A DNA stretch of 64,000 nucleotides, from NCBI RefSeq assembly GCF_003385775.1, contig NZ_QRDP01000004.1, positions 1,916,957 through 1,980,956 of the forward strand, read 5' to 3'. This DNA is from Parasphingopyxis lamellibrachiae. GTDB lineage: Bacteria; Pseudomonadota; Alphaproteobacteria; Sphingomonadales; Sphingomonadaceae. Each line of letters begins with the position of its first letter. Position 1 is the first letter of the stretch. This document shows, piece by piece, positions 1 through 8,878 of the stretch. The notes below the pieces were generated by a model that was given only the letters and a program-made list of their open reading frames with translations, did no database searches and was not told where the DNA came from. The position numbers and the translations under genes are program-made.

Positions 1-65
1 GCGAGAGCCAGCGGGTGAAGGAGATCGTCGCGCAACTGAAAACCGAAGGCAGCGAGACGCTATAA
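1..65 (+). CDS. C-terminal end of an unidentified protein (partial)
   Basis: An open frame enters from the left edge and stops at TAA 63-65, giving about 20 residues that end in QLKTEGSETL. The tail is too short to identify a family. In related bacteria the regulator next door often lies beside glyoxylate-cycle genes, but nothing here proves that. The stop codon directly abuts a dispersed palindromic repeat. Confidence 0.5.
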   Translation, partial: ESQRVKEIVAQLKTEGSETL

Positions 66-152
66 ATCTGTCAGGCACTTTATCTGTCAGACCTTCGGCT
101 TCGCCTCAGGCGCCGCACCGGCCCGCTCCCCCGTTAGGTTGAGTCTGACAGA
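66..152. repeat. Composite palindromic repeat, copy A (truncated)
   Basis: Starts one base after the upstream stop codon. It has a TCTGTCAGA left end, a small GGCTTCGCC-type hairpin, the arm CGCCGCACCGGCCCGCTCCC, then jumps straight to a right end GTTAGGTTGAGTCTGACAGA. The central stem-loop present in full copies is missing. It lies between converging genes. Confidence 0.75.
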
Positions 153-167
153 TAAGATTCCCAAGCC

Positions 168-1559
168 CTAATCCCCGGCAAAGGCGAAAGGCGTAATCGC
201 CCTTTCGCGCTCATTGATGATCAGCGCCCGGCCGATCGGCGGCGCGCTCCTTTGCGGGCAATCGGCGCGCGTGCACTGACGGCACCCAAGGCCGATCGGC
301 GTCGTATCGCCGCCTGCGAGATCGAAACCGCGCGCATCGATAAGCGGGGCGGCATGGGCGGCCGCCAGACCAAGACCGATCGCGAATTCCGCGCGGATCC
401 CGCTGGGCGCGCGGCTGACCGGGTGCACCATGCGCGATATCGTGAACCAGCGGCTCTCATCCTCCAGCTCGACCAGCTGGCGGGTGAATTCGCCGGGCCG
501 GTCGAACGCCCGGTGGATATGCCAGAGCGGACAGAAGCCGGCCGATTCGACCAAAGGCGAGCCGCTGGCCCCGGCATAGCGTTTGGACACCATGCCCGTC
601 CGGTCGATCCGCAGCATGAAAAAGGGCAGGCCTCGCTCGCCCACGCGCTGCAATGTCGTCAGTCGGTGCGCGACCTGTTCGAAGCCCGCGCCGAAACGCC
701 GCTGGAGCAGCTCGAAATCATAGCCACTGCCTTCGCAGGCTCTGAGGAAGCGTCGATAGGGCATCATCAGGGCCGCAGCAAAATAGCCCGACAGATGGCG
801 GTGATAGAAGCGCGCCTGTACGGGATCGAGAAATTCCGCCCCGGCGACCAGCGCCTCGATTTCCGCCTTGGCCTCGATCTGGGCGAGCTGGAAACCGGCC
901 TGGAAGGTGCGCGACGCCTGGTCGAGCATTTCGGAAAGCTGCAACTGACGGGCATGGAGATCGAGTCGCCGAAGCCGGTCGGGCATTACCTCTGCCGGCA
1001 ATATGCGGATGGTCAGCTGATGCTTGCTGCGCAACCGCTCGGCAATCGCCCCGTAAAGATCGCCGGCGCCGAGCCTGAGTTCGTCGGCCAGCGCCTCGGC
1101 CTGGCTGTCGAGATCGGCATAATGGTTTTTCCACCGCTCAATCTCCCGCCGTACAGGGATCACCGGATCGCTCGCATCCGGCCGGGCATCGCCGCCGCCC
1201 TGCGTCATCCGGTCGAAGGCGCGGGCAAAGGCTTCGGCGCCGCCGGGCGAAGCCGCCAGCCATTCATGCAGCTCGTTGCGATCGACATCGAGATCGGCGA
1301 ACAGGGGATCGGCAAGGCGGCGACGGAGCCCGTCCTCTCCCCCACCCGGCTCGTCGTCGGACAGGCTGCGCATGTCGAAATCGAAGCGATCGGCCAGCCG
1401 TATCAGCAGGGTTGCGGACAAGGGCCGTTGGTTGCGCTCAATCAGGTTCAGATAGCTGGGCGAGATATCTAGCATCTCCGCCATCGCGGCCTGAGTCAGC
1501 CCGGCCTGACGGCGCAACCGTTTGATCCGGTGTCCGGCGAAAAGTTTGGCATCGGCCAT
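168..1559 (-). CDS. XRE-family HTH regulator with DUF2083 C-terminal domain
   Basis: Cytoplasmic DNA-binding regulator of about 463 residues. An XRE helix-turn-helix covers roughly residues 7-62 (LTQAAMAEMLDISPSYLN). A central ImmA/IrrE-like region follows, but the zinc-protease HExxH is absent (the matching stretch reads QLAQIEAKAE), so peptidase activity is unlikely. The C-terminal DUF2083 part carries the family's Cys cluster, GCRQCTRADCPQR. Relatives such as RamB and the short-chain acyl-CoA regulators control glyoxylate and acetate metabolism; that role is inferred here. I chose the ATG giving MADAKLFAGH, where similarity to the HTH begins; a start 33 codons upstream adds only unconserved sequence. 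Confidence 0.85.
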   Translation of the reverse strand: MADAKLFAGHRIKRLRRQAGLTQAAMAEMLDISPSYLNLIERNQRPLSATLLIRLADRFDFDMRSLSDDEPGGGEDGLRRRLADPLFADLDVDRNELHEWLAASPGGAEAFARAFDRMTQGGGDARPDASDPVIPVRREIERWKNHYADLDSQAEALADELRLGAGDLYGAIAERLRSKHQLTIRILPAEVMPDRLRRLDLHARQLQLSEMLDQASRTFQAGFQLAQIEAKAEIEALVAGAEFLDPVQARFYHRHLSGYFAAALMMPYRRFLRACEGSGYDFELLQRRFGAGFEQVAHRLTTLQRVGERGLPFFMLRIDRTGMVSKRYAGASGSPLVESAGFCPLWHIHRAFDRPGEFTRQLVELEDESRWFTISRMVHPVSRAPSGIRAEFAIGLGLAAAHAAPLIDARGFDLAGGDTTPIGLGCRQCTRADCPQRSAPPIGRALIINERERAITPFAFAGD

Positions 1560-1863
1560 GGCCTGTCTGTCGCTCCCGCGCCTGTCGTCATTCCGACGGG
1601 ATTCCAATGGCGTCCCGCAGCTCGAACTCCCTTTGTCACTTTCCTTACAATATGACAACTCTTGCTGGCACGAACCCGACTATCACACCCGATTTTTCTG
1701 GCAGAGCTATAGGCGACCCGTACGAAAGTGAATAGCTTCATAGCAGAAGTGAGGCGCTAGACGACCACTCATCAATCCCTCGCATAGTGTAAAGGATTGA
1801 CTGAGCCAGCGGCTTACCCGGAGTTTTAAAGGGCCGCAAGTCGGCCGGAAGAACGAGCTTACT

Positions 1864-1891
1864 GGTGGGGGCAGGTGCCCCCATCCTTTTT
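1864..1891 (+). terminator. Intrinsic terminator-like hairpin
   Basis: GGTGGGGGCA pairs with TGCCCCCATCC across a 2-nt loop and is followed by TTTTT. It has no T-run in the opposite direction, so it acts on + strand transcription if functional. Confidence 0.5.
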
Positions 1892-1954
1892 ATTCCATCC
1901 TTGGGAGAGGATGCCGCCCCCAAGAATACCGCACTTTTCCTGGGGAGGAGAAGA

Positions 1955-1989
1955 AACGCCCGTCCGGCAAAAACCGGGCGGGCGTTTTC
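1955..1989 (+). terminator. Intrinsic terminator
   Basis: AACGCCCGTCCGG and CCGGGCGGGCGTTTT form a long GC stem around a CAAAAA loop and run into TTTTCT. It may work in both directions, but the + strand T-run is better. Confidence 0.6.
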
Positions 1990-2039
1990 TGTTGATTGTC
2001 AGGCACGCATTTTCATTCCAGCGCCGCACCGGGTTTCTG

Positions 2040-2177
2040 CTTGTCAGAATTTCCTTGGCAGGAAATCGCCGCTCCGGCCCTCTCCCCCACACAACTTCTC
2101 ACGAGTGTATCCTGTTGGGAGGCCGGGTGGGGGTGCGGGCCGGTGCGGCGCTCGACCGTGAAGTCGAGTCTGACAAA
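2040..2177. repeat. Composite palindromic repeat, copy B (diverged)
   Basis: Left end TTGTCAGAATTTCC with the TTTCCTTGGCAGGAAA hairpin, a degraded left arm, the loop ACGAGTGTATCCTG, the right arm GGGAGGCCGGGTGGGGG, a CTCGACCGTGAAGTCGAG hairpin and TCTGACAAA. Its right end is 2 bp from the stop codon of the DUF3501 gene. Confidence 0.8.
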
Positions 2178-2179
2178 AA

Positions 2180-2773
2180 CTATCCGAAATCGCGCGACAG
2201 TTCGGCGCGCATCTCCTCGCCCATTATCGCCGCATGGCCATAAGCCGGATGATCGATCTGGAAGAGTATCTGATTGACCGTATCGCGAAATCTCGCCTTC
2301 TGCTCCGCTGTGAACGCAAAGTGCAGGAACAGCACGGCAGAGGCCTTGCCGCTGGCGCTTTCGCGGTCGACATCCTGTTCGGGGACGGCCCCGATCTTCT
2401 CGCCATCCACCACGATATGGATATGGTCGATCACCCCGCCAAGCTGGTTCAGCAACAGATCGCGCCGCGCCGGGTCTTCGACCTCGAACATCAGGGTGCA
2501 GGTCAGCTCGTCGCCATTGGGGATCATCGGGTTATAGGCAGCCAGCTCATCAACCAGCTGCTCCTCGCCGCCCTTCTCGATGCGCAGCATTTCCTGCACC
2601 TGCAGCCACATCGTGTCCCAGCTTTCGAAATAGACGGTGACATGCGGGCCGACAGAGAGCCGGCGGAACCGCTTGCGCAGCAGATTCTCCTCCCGCTTCT
2701 CGGCACGGATCTGCTCGAAATCGGCGAGGCCCATAATGTCGTCGGCGGTGATTTCACGCGTGTTGCGCGGCAT
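2180..2773 (-). CDS. DUF3501 family protein
   Basis: Protein of 197 residues beginning MPRNTREITADDIMGL, a typical DUF3501 start, with a predicted soluble cytoplasmic fold and no signal peptide. The family has no defined activity. It recurs next to rubrerythrin and an Fe-S protein with two CxxC clusters, exactly the arrangement here, which suggests a shared role in peroxide or redox stress. The start lies 9 bp after the stop of the upstream Fe-S gene, so the two are almost certainly co-transcribed. Confidence 0.85.
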   Translation of the reverse strand: MPRNTREITADDIMGLADFEQIRAEKREENLLRKRFRRLSVGPHVTVYFESWDTMWLQVQEMLRIEKGGEEQLVDELAAYNPMIPNGDELTCTLMFEVEDPARRDLLLNQLGGVIDHIHIVVDGEKIGAVPEQDVDRESASGKASAVLFLHFAFTAEQKARFRDTVNQILFQIDHPAYGHAAIMGEEMRAELSRDFG

Positions 2774-2782
2774 GTCTAGCTC

Positions 2783-4114
2783 CTAAAATCCGTAAGCTTT
2801 GGCGACCAGTTCGATGGGATGGCCGACCCGTTCGGGCACATCCTCGCCGCCGCTCGCCTTCATCACTTCGCGCAGATGCGGGCCGGCCAGCGGGCATTCG
2901 CTGACGACATAATCGGGATTGCCCTTTTTCAGATTGCGCACCGTAGGCCGGGCGAGTTTGACGGCGGTGTCGTAATTGTCCGCCATGATGCCCCATTTGC
3001 CGCCATGGCCCGAACAGCGTTCGACAATGGTGGGCGTCGCTCCGGGGATGAGTTTCAGCATCTCCATCGCCTTGGCCCCGATATTCTGGGCGCGGCTGTG
3101 ACAGGCGAAATGCAGGCCGATCCTGCTCGCCATTTCGGGCACTTCGACCAGCCCTTTGTCTTTGGCAAGCTCGACAACATATTGGGCAAGATCGCGCGTA
3201 TGTTCGGCCAGCTTCTGTACGGTCGGATTATCCGGCAGGATCAGCGGCCATTCGAATTTCAGCATCAACGCGCAGGACGGGGTGAGCGCGACGATATCGT
3301 AGCCGCGATCGATCAGCGGCCCGAAATGGGCGGCCACGGCCTCGGCGCTTTTCGCCACACCGGCAAGATCGCCATTTTCAAGGAGCGGCATACCGCAGCA
3401 ATGGGGGTGATCGATCCGACAGGAGACGCCATTGTGCGAGAGCACATCGAGCGCGGCCCTGCCCGGCGTGGAATCGTTGAAATTGGCGTAGCAGGTGGCA
3501 TAGATCGCCGCCTTGCGCCCGAAATTGGGCGCCTCGAGATTCACTGCCGGCATCGCTTTCGCCGGGGTCTTGCTGAACTGCTTCGAATCATAGCGCGGCA
3601 GGTGCGCGCGTTTGTCGATCCCGAGCGTCTTTTCCATGGCGCTGCGGGTCAGCCCGTTCGACTCTTTGGTCGCCCAATTGGCGAGGCCCGATACCTTGGT
3701 AGCCAGCTTGCCGTTGCGGTCGGTCTTGGCGAGCTCCCTGTCCGCGAATTTGGTTTCGCCCTTCTTATGCTCAATCGCGCGGGCGCGGAGCATCAGGTGC
3801 GGGAAATCGAGATCGAAATCATGGGGCGGCACATAGGGGCACTTCACCATGAAGCACATGTCGCACAGGGTGCAGGCATCGACGACCGGCTTGAAACTCT
3901 CGCTCGGGAGATCCTCGACCATCTCGGTCTCGCTGTCGTCGATCAGGTCGAAAAGCTGGGGGAAGCTGTCGCACAGGTTGAAGCAGCGCCGGCATCCATG
4001 GCAGATATCGAAAACCCGGCGCAGCTCGGCATCGAGCAGATCGGGATCGTAAAACTCATCGTCCTGCCAGGCGATCGGATGGCGCGTTGGCGCTTCCAGG
4101 CTGCCTTCCTGCAT
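2783..4114 (-). CDS. Heterodisulfide-reductase-like Fe-S protein (GlpC type)
   Basis: Soluble electron-transfer protein of 443 residues. Two ferredoxin-type clusters sit near the N terminus: [11 protein letters not shown] (Cys 38, 41, 44, 48) and [13 protein letters not shown] (Cys 81, 84, 87, 92). Two CCG-like cysteine-rich regions follow (HPHCCGMP and ERCSGHGG), as in GlpC and HdrB-like proteins. Its partner is probably the rubrerythrin encoded upstream, to which it could deliver electrons, with DUF3501 downstream. The start ATG is preceded by GGGGAG at good spacing. The physiological electron donor cannot be read from the sequence. Confidence 0.85.
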   Translation of the reverse strand: MQEGSLEAPTRHPIAWQDDEFYDPDLLDAELRRVFDICHGCRRCFNLCDSFPQLFDLIDDSETEMVEDLPSESFKPVVDACTLCDMCFMVKCPYVPPHDFDLDFPHLMLRARAIEHKKGETKFADRELAKTDRNGKLATKVSGLANWATKESNGLTRSAMEKTLGIDKRAHLPRYDSKQFSKTPAKAMPAVNLEAPNFGRKAAIYATCYANFNDSTPGRAALDVLSHNGVSCRIDHPHCCGMPLLENGDLAGVAKSAEAVAAHFGPLIDRGYDIVALTPSCALMLKFEWPLILPDNPTVQKLAEHTRDLAQYVVELAKDKGLVEVPEMASRIGLHFACHSRAQNIGAKAMEMLKLIPGATPTIVERCSGHGGKWGIMADNYDTAVKLARPTVRNLKKGNPDYVVSECPLAGPHLREVMKASGGEDVPERVGHPIELVAKAYGF

Positions 4115-4136
4115 GTGGTCGCTCCCCTGCGAAAAC

Positions 4137-4225
4137 CGTGCGGGCTGAGCCTGTCGAAGCGCTGCTCTTCTTGTTGGCGGTTGTTAAAAAGAAGGACAGC
4201 CCTTCGACAGGCTCAGGGCGAACGG
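4137..4225. repeat. Inverted repeat of the GAGCCTGTCGAAG type
   Basis: GGCTGAGCCTGTCGAAGCG and its inverted partner CCCTTCGACAGGCTCAGGGC flank a spacer of about 40 bp. This core is a common dispersed palindrome in sphingomonad and some other proteobacterial genomes. It sits between the rubrerythrin and Fe-S protein genes and is unrelated to the larger composite repeat of this window. Confidence 0.7.
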
Positions 4226-4250
4226 GAAATGGGTATCTCGGTCTTCAGCA

Positions 4251-4283
4251 AAACGGGGGCCAAGCGTTTCCGGCTGGCCCCCG
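4251..4283 (-). terminator. Intrinsic terminator after rubrerythrin
   Basis: On the minus strand GGGGGCCA pairs with TGGCCCCC around a 12-nt loop and is followed by GTTTT. It lies about 30 bp beyond the rubrerythrin stop, so the downstream Fe-S and DUF3501 genes probably rely on partial read-through or on their own promoter. Confidence 0.55.
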
Positions 4284-4313
4284 CCCTATCTCATTACCGT
4301 ATCGAAACCTCGC

Positions 4314-4739
4314 CTACGCTTCGGCTTTGAGCGTATCGAGCGTCCGCTGGAACTTACCGGCATGGCTCTTTTCCGCCTTGGCCAGCGTTTCGAACCAGTC
4401 GGCGATTTCCTCGAACCCTTCTTCGCGCGCGGTTTTCACCATGCCCGGATACATATCCGTATATTCATGGGTTTCGCCGGCAATCGCGGCGCCGAGATTT
4501 TCCTCGGTCGAACCGATCGGCTCGCCGGTTGCCGGATCGCCGCATTCCTCCAGGAATTCGAGATGGCCGTGCGCATGGCCGGTTTCGCCCTCTGCCGTGG
4601 AGCGGAACACAGCGGCGACATCGTTATGGCCTTCGATATCGGCCTTTTGCGCGAAATAGAGATAGCGGCGATTGGCCTGGCTTTCGCCGGCAAATGCGGC
4701 CTTGAGATTTTCTTCGGTCTGACTGCCCTTCAGTTCCAT
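4314..4739 (-). CDS. Rubrerythrin-family diiron protein lacking rubredoxin domain
   Basis: Ferritin-like four-helix protein of 141 residues. The expected diiron ligands are visible: Glu19 in AGESQA, Glu50/Glu52 with His55 in EGETGH, Glu89/Glu92 in AGETHEY and Glu123 with His126 in AEKSH. Rubrerythrins reduce hydrogen peroxide. The C-terminal rubredoxin domain with two CxxC motifs is absent, so electrons must come from a separate protein; the adjacent Fe-S protein is the obvious candidate. I chose ATG 4739 because AAGGAG lies 7-8 nt ahead; a GTG two codons upstream is too close to it. A Fur-like box lies about 150 bp upstream. Confidence 0.9.
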   Translation of the reverse strand: MELKGSQTEENLKAAFAGESQANRRYLYFAQKADIEGHNDVAAVFRSTAEGETGHAHGHLEFLEECGDPATGEPIGSTEENLGAAIAGETHEYTDMYPGMVKTAREEGFEEIADWFETLAKAEKSHAGKFQRTLDTLKAEA

Positions 4740-4880
4740 GATCACTCTCCTTGTTGAAACGGATGATTGCCGACGTGCGCCGGACTCGCAACTTCGTTGC
4801 TAGCCGAGGCCAGCGAGTCGAAGGAAACGGAATTTACAGATGGTGTTGAGCGACAGAAACGATCAATCGCTTGATTTTAA

Positions 4881-4897
4881 TTAAGAATGCTTCTCAA
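4881..4897 (-). promoter_or_regulatory. Fur/Irr-like box upstream of rubrerythrin
   Basis: TTAAGAATGCTTCTCAA is a nearly perfect inverted repeat (TTGAGAA-GCA-TTCTTAA on the coding strand). It fits the 7-1-7 Fur pattern and also resembles the Irr ICE consensus TTTAGAA-N3-TTCTAAA. It lies in the only intergenic space ahead of the rubrerythrin gene and behind the 3' end of the M20 gene, so rubrerythrin is its likely target. Which of the two regulators binds is not decided. Confidence 0.55.
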
Positions 4898-4946
4898 TAA
4901 GGGATGGGCTGGCGCGGCGATTTCCGGATACGGGAATTCTGACAGA

Positions 4947-6257
4947 TCATTCCGGCGCCAATATCTCCATCGCGGCAACCACCAGGGCTTCCGTTGCCGT
5001 GCTCACCACGGCCTCGGCATCGGGGGCCCATAGCCCGCTGTGCAGGGACGGCAGCTGGATCTCACCGCGCTCGGCCGCTTCCCAACGATCCGCCGGAACG
5101 CCGCCGACCCAGAAAAGGACGCTCTGGATATTCTCGCGGTCCGCCCGCCAGAAGCGGCTGAAATCCTCGCCGCCCATGACCGGCTCGCCTTCCAGCACCC
5201 GCGCCTCGCCAAAACGACCACGCCAGACATTCATCAGCTCGCCGGTAAGATCGGGCGTGTTGTAAACCGCCGGAGTATACTCGTTGCGGCGAGTGACTTC
5301 CGGCATCAGCTCTTCGGGCAATCCCGCGACGATCCCTTCGGCCCGCGCAATCCGCTCAATGCCCGAAAGCAGCTGTTCGCGCACTTCGTCCGTATAGCTG
5401 CGTACGGTGAGGAGCAGCTGCGCCTGGTCCGATATGATATTGTGCTTGGAGCCGGACCGGAAACTGCCAACCGTGACAACAGCCGGCTGTTGCGGATCGA
5501 CTTCCCGGCTCACCAGAGTTTGCAGGGCGCCGACGATCCGGGAGCCCAGAACGATCGGATCGCGGGTTGTGTGCGGATAGGCGCCGTGCCCGCCAACCCC
5601 GTGTACATGGATATCGACACTGTCGACATTGGCCATGGCAAAGCCCGGCACAACGCCGATCGACCCGGCCGGCGCCGATGCGGAATCATGGAAGGCGAGC
5701 GCAAAATCCGGTTTCGGAAAGCGTTCGTACAGCCCGTCTTCCAGCATCATCCGCGCGCCCGCGCCGCGCTCCTCGGCCGGCTGCAGGATCGCCACCAGGG
5801 TGCCCGACCATTGATCGCGCCGCGCGACAAGCTGGCGCGCCGCGCCGACCCATGCGGTCATGTGCGTATCATGGCCGCAAGCGTGCATGACGCGCGATTC
5901 AATGCCCTCATCGGTCGTCGCGACGACCTGGCTGGCGAAGTCGAGGCCCGTCTGTTCCTCCACCGGAAGCCCGTCCATATCCGCGCGCATCAGCAGCACG
6001 GGGCCCGGGCCGTTCTCCATCACCGCGACCACGCCATGGCCGCCGACGCCGGTCGTCACTTCGAAGCCAAGCTCTTCGGCGATTGCAGCGAGTCGCGCGG
6101 CGGTCTGTTCCTCCTGGAAGGACAATTCCGGATTGGCGTGGAGGTGGCGATACAGCTCCATCAGCTCGGGCATATCGGCGGCAACCGCATCGCTCAGCTC
6201 ATCGGCATAGGCCGGAGAAGCGAAAAGCAGGGGAAGGGCGTAAAGCAGGTGGCGCAT
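4947..6257 (-). CDS. Exported M20-family amidohydrolase (paralogue 1)
   Basis: Metallo-amidohydrolase of 436 residues with an N-terminal signal peptide (cleavage near SPAYA-DE), so probably periplasmic. The M20D core is clear: RADMDGLP, the metal-binding HACGHDTH, QPAEE with the catalytic Glu, and HGVGGHGAYPH. Family members hydrolyse N-acyl amino acids, indole-amino acid conjugates and similar amides; the substrate here is unknown. A second copy of the same architecture lies at 18179-19522. A good ribosome site (AGAGGA) precedes the ATG. Confidence 0.88.
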   Translation of the reverse strand: MRHLLYALPLLFASPAYADELSDAVAADMPELMELYRHLHANPELSFQEEQTAARLAAIAEELGFEVTTGVGGHGVVAVMENGPGPVLLMRADMDGLPVEEQTGLDFASQVVATTDEGIESRVMHACGHDTHMTAWVGAARQLVARRDQWSGTLVAILQPAEERGAGARMMLEDGLYERFPKPDFALAFHDSASAPAGSIGVVPGFAMANVDSVDIHVHGVGGHGAYPHTTRDPIVLGSRIVGALQTLVSREVDPQQPAVVTVGSFRSGSKHNIISDQAQLLLTVRSYTDEVREQLLSGIERIARAEGIVAGLPEELMPEVTRRNEYTPAVYNTPDLTGELMNVWRGRFGEARVLEGEPVMGGEDFSRFWRADRENIQSVLFWVGGVPADRWEAAERGEIQLPSLHSGLWAPDAEAVVSTATEALVVAAMEILAPE

Positions 6258-6327
6258 GGATGATCCTCTCGAATGTTTTCGTGCTTACTGAACAGAATCC
6301 CCCACCGTTTCAAGGGAGGGAAATCCC

Positions 6328-6987
6328 CTACTCGGCCGGCACCAGTTCGATGATATCGACCAGCGATTCGAAGCGCGGATAGGGCAGAACGATCCGCCAG
6401 CGCGCATCGCCGATCCGCTCCAGCGTGCCGGCCATGTCGCGATTGGCATCGCGGCCATAGACATGGGCGCGCGTTTCATCGCCCAGCTCCAATACGCCGA
6501 GAAAGATCATCCGGAGCCTGTTTTCCGGATAGAGAGTTCCGCTCGGGCGCTGCGATCCCGTGAGCTTGGTAAAACGCAGCGTCTCGCCCTGATCCTGGAT
6601 CCGGCAACGAAACCAGGGATAGGCGACAAAGGACAAAGGCACGCTGCCCTGCGAACCGAGTTTGACGAAGCGGCAGCGATAGTCTCCTGCGGGCGGCCGC
6701 GGATCGGCCAGCCCCGCATCGGGCCGGAGCAGCGCGCCTTCGGCGGCGACCTCATTGGCATGGCCGCCCGCCGCGGCATCGGCCACGCCTTCCCGGAAGG
6801 ACCGGCGCCAGTTCGATATCCGCGCCCGATCGTCCCGCGTGGCGATCGACTGCCAATAGGTCGGCAGTTCCTGATTGGGATTGGCCCCTGCCGGAACGCC
6901 CGTCACGCCATCGGTATAGGCACAGGAGGAGAGCAGCAAAGCCGCCGCTATCCCCGTCAATATTGCGCTTGCTCGCCCCGTCATCAT
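6328..6987 (-). CDS. DUF4893 lipoprotein
   Basis: About 219 residues. The N terminus is a lipoprotein signal with lipobox SSCA near residue 20. The body matches the sphingomonad DUF4893 pattern I recall: DDRARISNWRRSF, GDYRCRFVKLGSQ, FTKLTGSQRPSG and a C-terminal stretch ending in ELVPAE. No enzymatic function is known. It stands alone between an amidohydrolase and a dehydrogenase on the same strand; a second ATG one codon in is equally possible as start. Confidence 0.8.
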   Translation of the reverse strand: MMTGRASAILTGIAAALLLSSCAYTDGVTGVPAGANPNQELPTYWQSIATRDDRARISNWRRSFREGVADAAAGGHANEVAAEGALLRPDAGLADPRPPAGDYRCRFVKLGSQGSVPLSFVAYPWFRCRIQDQGETLRFTKLTGSQRPSGTLYPENRLRMIFLGVLELGDETRAHVYGRDANRDMAGTLERIGDARWRIVLPYPRFESLVDIIELVPAE

Positions 6988-7025
6988 GGCTCAGCCTAAC
7001 CTATCTCCGAACTACGGTATAGCAG

Positions 7026-7811
7026 TTACTGCGCCGTCCAGCCGCCATCCATGGAAAGGTTGGCGCCGGTGATCTGCGATGCTTCGTCGCGGCACAGATA
7101 GAGGGCGAAGCTCGCGACTTCTTCCGGCATGACGAATTTCTTGGTCGGCAGCGCAGCCAGCAGCACCTCCTCGATAACCTGTTCGCGCGTCATGCCGCGC
7201 GCCTTCATCGTATCGGGAATCTGCTTCTCGATCAGCGGCGTCCAGACATAGCCGGGGCTGATGCAGTTTACGGTCACCCCGTCCCGGGCGGCTTCGAGCG
7301 CCACCGTCTTGGCGATCCCGCCCAGTCCGAATTTGGTTGCGTTATAGGCCGATTTGAACGGGCTTGCGACGATCGAATGGGCCGAAGCGGTATAGATGAT
7401 CCGTCCCCACCCCTTTTCCTTCATCGCGCCGACGACGAGCCGGGTCAGATGCCATGGCGAGGAAAGGTTGATGGCGAGCATCTGATCCCATTTCTCGACC
7501 GGGAACTCCTCAATCGGTGAAACATGCTGGATACCGGCATTGGCGATGGCGATATCGGGCGCGCCCAGTTCGTCCGTGCATCGTTCGACCATCGCTTCGA
7601 TGGCGGCGGGATCGGACATGTCGGCGTCGGAATAAACGGCCCTGGCGCCGGACAGGTCTTCCAGCGCCTTGCGCTCGGCCTCGATCTCCTCGGCATCGCC
7701 GAAGCCGTTGATCATGACGCTGGCCCCTTCGGCCGCCAGCGCCTTTGCATAGGCCAGGCCGATGCCAGAGGTGGAGCCGGTGATGAGGGCGGTCTTGCCT
7801 TTGAGGAACAT
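7026..7811 (-). CDS. bdhA: 3-hydroxybutyrate dehydrogenase
   Basis: Short-chain dehydrogenase of 261 residues that would interconvert 3-hydroxybutyrate and acetoacetate with NAD. The glycine motif TGSTSGIG is at 11-18, and the catalytic Ser143, Tyr156 and Lys160 are intact (TASAHS, YNATK). The stretches NAGIQHVSPIEEFP, GYVWTPLIEKQIP and the end SMDGGWTAQ are typical of bdhA rather than generic FabG proteins. It probably serves turnover of polyhydroxybutyrate or ketone bodies. Confidence 0.88.
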   Translation of the reverse strand: MFLKGKTALITGSTSGIGLAYAKALAAEGASVMINGFGDAEEIEAERKALEDLSGARAVYSDADMSDPAAIEAMVERCTDELGAPDIAIANAGIQHVSPIEEFPVEKWDQMLAINLSSPWHLTRLVVGAMKEKGWGRIIYTASAHSIVASPFKSAYNATKFGLGGIAKTVALEAARDGVTVNCISPGYVWTPLIEKQIPDTMKARGMTREQVIEEVLLAALPTKKFVMPEEVASFALYLCRDEASQITGANLSMDGGWTAQ

Positions 7812-7954
7812 GGGATCGGGCCTTTCTGCTGCCGGTGATTTGCGCCCTACCTAACCGCCCGGCGCAATCATGCCAGCCCCAAATGCCGCGCCCGATTGCA
7901 ACACCGCCCCGGCTCGCCCATTATTCGGCACCAGTTTTTGAGGGGAGAATCGCC

Positions 7955-8878
7955 ATGCGTTTGGGCGGACGTCGCAGCAGCAGCAATATCGAACGGCAGA
8001 CCGGCGGAGGACGCCGCGGCGGCTTTCGCATGCCCGGCGGCGGCCGGCGCGGCGGTGGACTGCCGATCCCGATCCCGGCAAGCGGGCGCGGCCAGATGGG
8101 CTGCGGCACGATCGTCATCATGATTATTATCTTCCTCGCCATGTCCTATTTCGGCGGAGGCCTCGGCAATCTCGGCCTGTCCGGGGGCGGAGGCGGCGGC
8201 CCGATGAGCGGCGGCGAAGTGACGCGCGGCGAACAGGCTATCCAGGACGAGACCGACCGTTTCGTGGCTCAGGTGCTCGGCTCTACCGAGGACCGCTGGA
8301 CGGAGATTTTCGCGGAAAGCGGCCAGCGCTATCAACCGGCCACGCTCGTCTTCTACGATAACCGGGGCAGTTCAGGCTGCGGCGCGGCGGATTCGGCAAT
8401 GGGGCCCTTCTATTGCCCCGCCGACCAGAAAATCTATCTCGATACGGACTTCTTCACCCAGCTGCGGACCGATTTGGGCGCGGGCGGCGATTTCGCCCAG
8501 GCCTATGTGATCGCCCATGAGGTCGGCCATCATATCCAGACAATCACCGGCATTTCCAATCGTGTGCGTTCCCAGCAGCAGCGGGCAAGCGCCGCAGAAG
8601 GCAACCAGCTGCAGGTGCGGATGGAATTGCAGGCCGACTGTTATGCAGGCGTCTGGGCGAACCGCGAGCGCGATGCGATGGAACCCGGCGACATGGAAGA
8701 AGGCATGCGCGCGGCCAATGCGATCGGCGACGATACGCTGCAACGCGCCGCCCAGGGTTATGTCGTTCCGGAGAGCTTTACCCATGGAACGTCCGAACAG
8801 CGCCAGCGCTGGCTGCGGCGCGGGATCGAAAGCGGCAACCCCGATGTCTGCGATACGTTCAGCGCGCGGAGACTTTAG
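7955..8878 (+). CDS. Neutral zinc metallopeptidase (YpfJ family)
   Basis: Protein of 307 residues. A basic, glycine-rich N-terminal stretch is followed by one membrane segment (about residues 49-67) and a Gly-rich linker, so the catalytic domain should face the periplasm. The zinc site is HEVGHH (His188, Glu189, His192), with the third ligand expected in the downstream region containing MELQADCYAG. This is the usual layout of the YpfJ/putative neutral zinc metallopeptidase family, whose substrates are unknown. I chose ATG 7955, preceded by AGGGGAG; the frame is open 40 codons further upstream without support. Confidence 0.88.
   Translation: MRLGGRRSSSNIERQTGGGRRGGFRMPGGGRRGGGLPIPIPASGRGQMGCGTIVIMIIIFLAMSYFGGGLGNLGLSGGGGGGPMSGGEVTRGEQAIQDETDRFVAQVLGSTEDRWTEIFAESGQRYQPATLVFYDNRGSSGCGAADSAMGPFYCPADQKIYLDTDFFTQLRTDLGAGGDFAQAYVIAHEVGHHIQTITGISNRVRSQQQRASAAEGNQLQVRMELQADCYAGVWANRERDAMEPGDMEEGMRAANAIGDDTLQRAAQGYVVPESFTHGTSEQRQRWLRRGIESGNPDVCDTFSARRL

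Larger units (their letters stand above)
1560..2039. other. Gene-free stretch with two + strand terminators; possible small RNA
   Basis: No convincing coding frame lies here. The first 100 bases should hold the promoter of the HTH regulator. Two strong hairpins followed by T-runs (1864-1891 and 1955-1989) face the + direction although no + strand protein gene precedes them. Between them CATCCTTGGGAGAGGATG forms another hairpin, and GGGGGCA near 1870 could pair either locally or with the distal GCCGCCCCC near 1915. This pattern fits an untranslated RNA or attenuator. I could not match it to 6S RNA, SuhB-type sRNAs or a known riboswitch. Confidence 0.3.

Noticed and set aside
1700-1990. 6S RNA or SuhB-type sRNA
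   Set aside because: The expected closing stem with central bubble, or the CCUCCUCCC loop, could not be found; left as an unnamed candidate.
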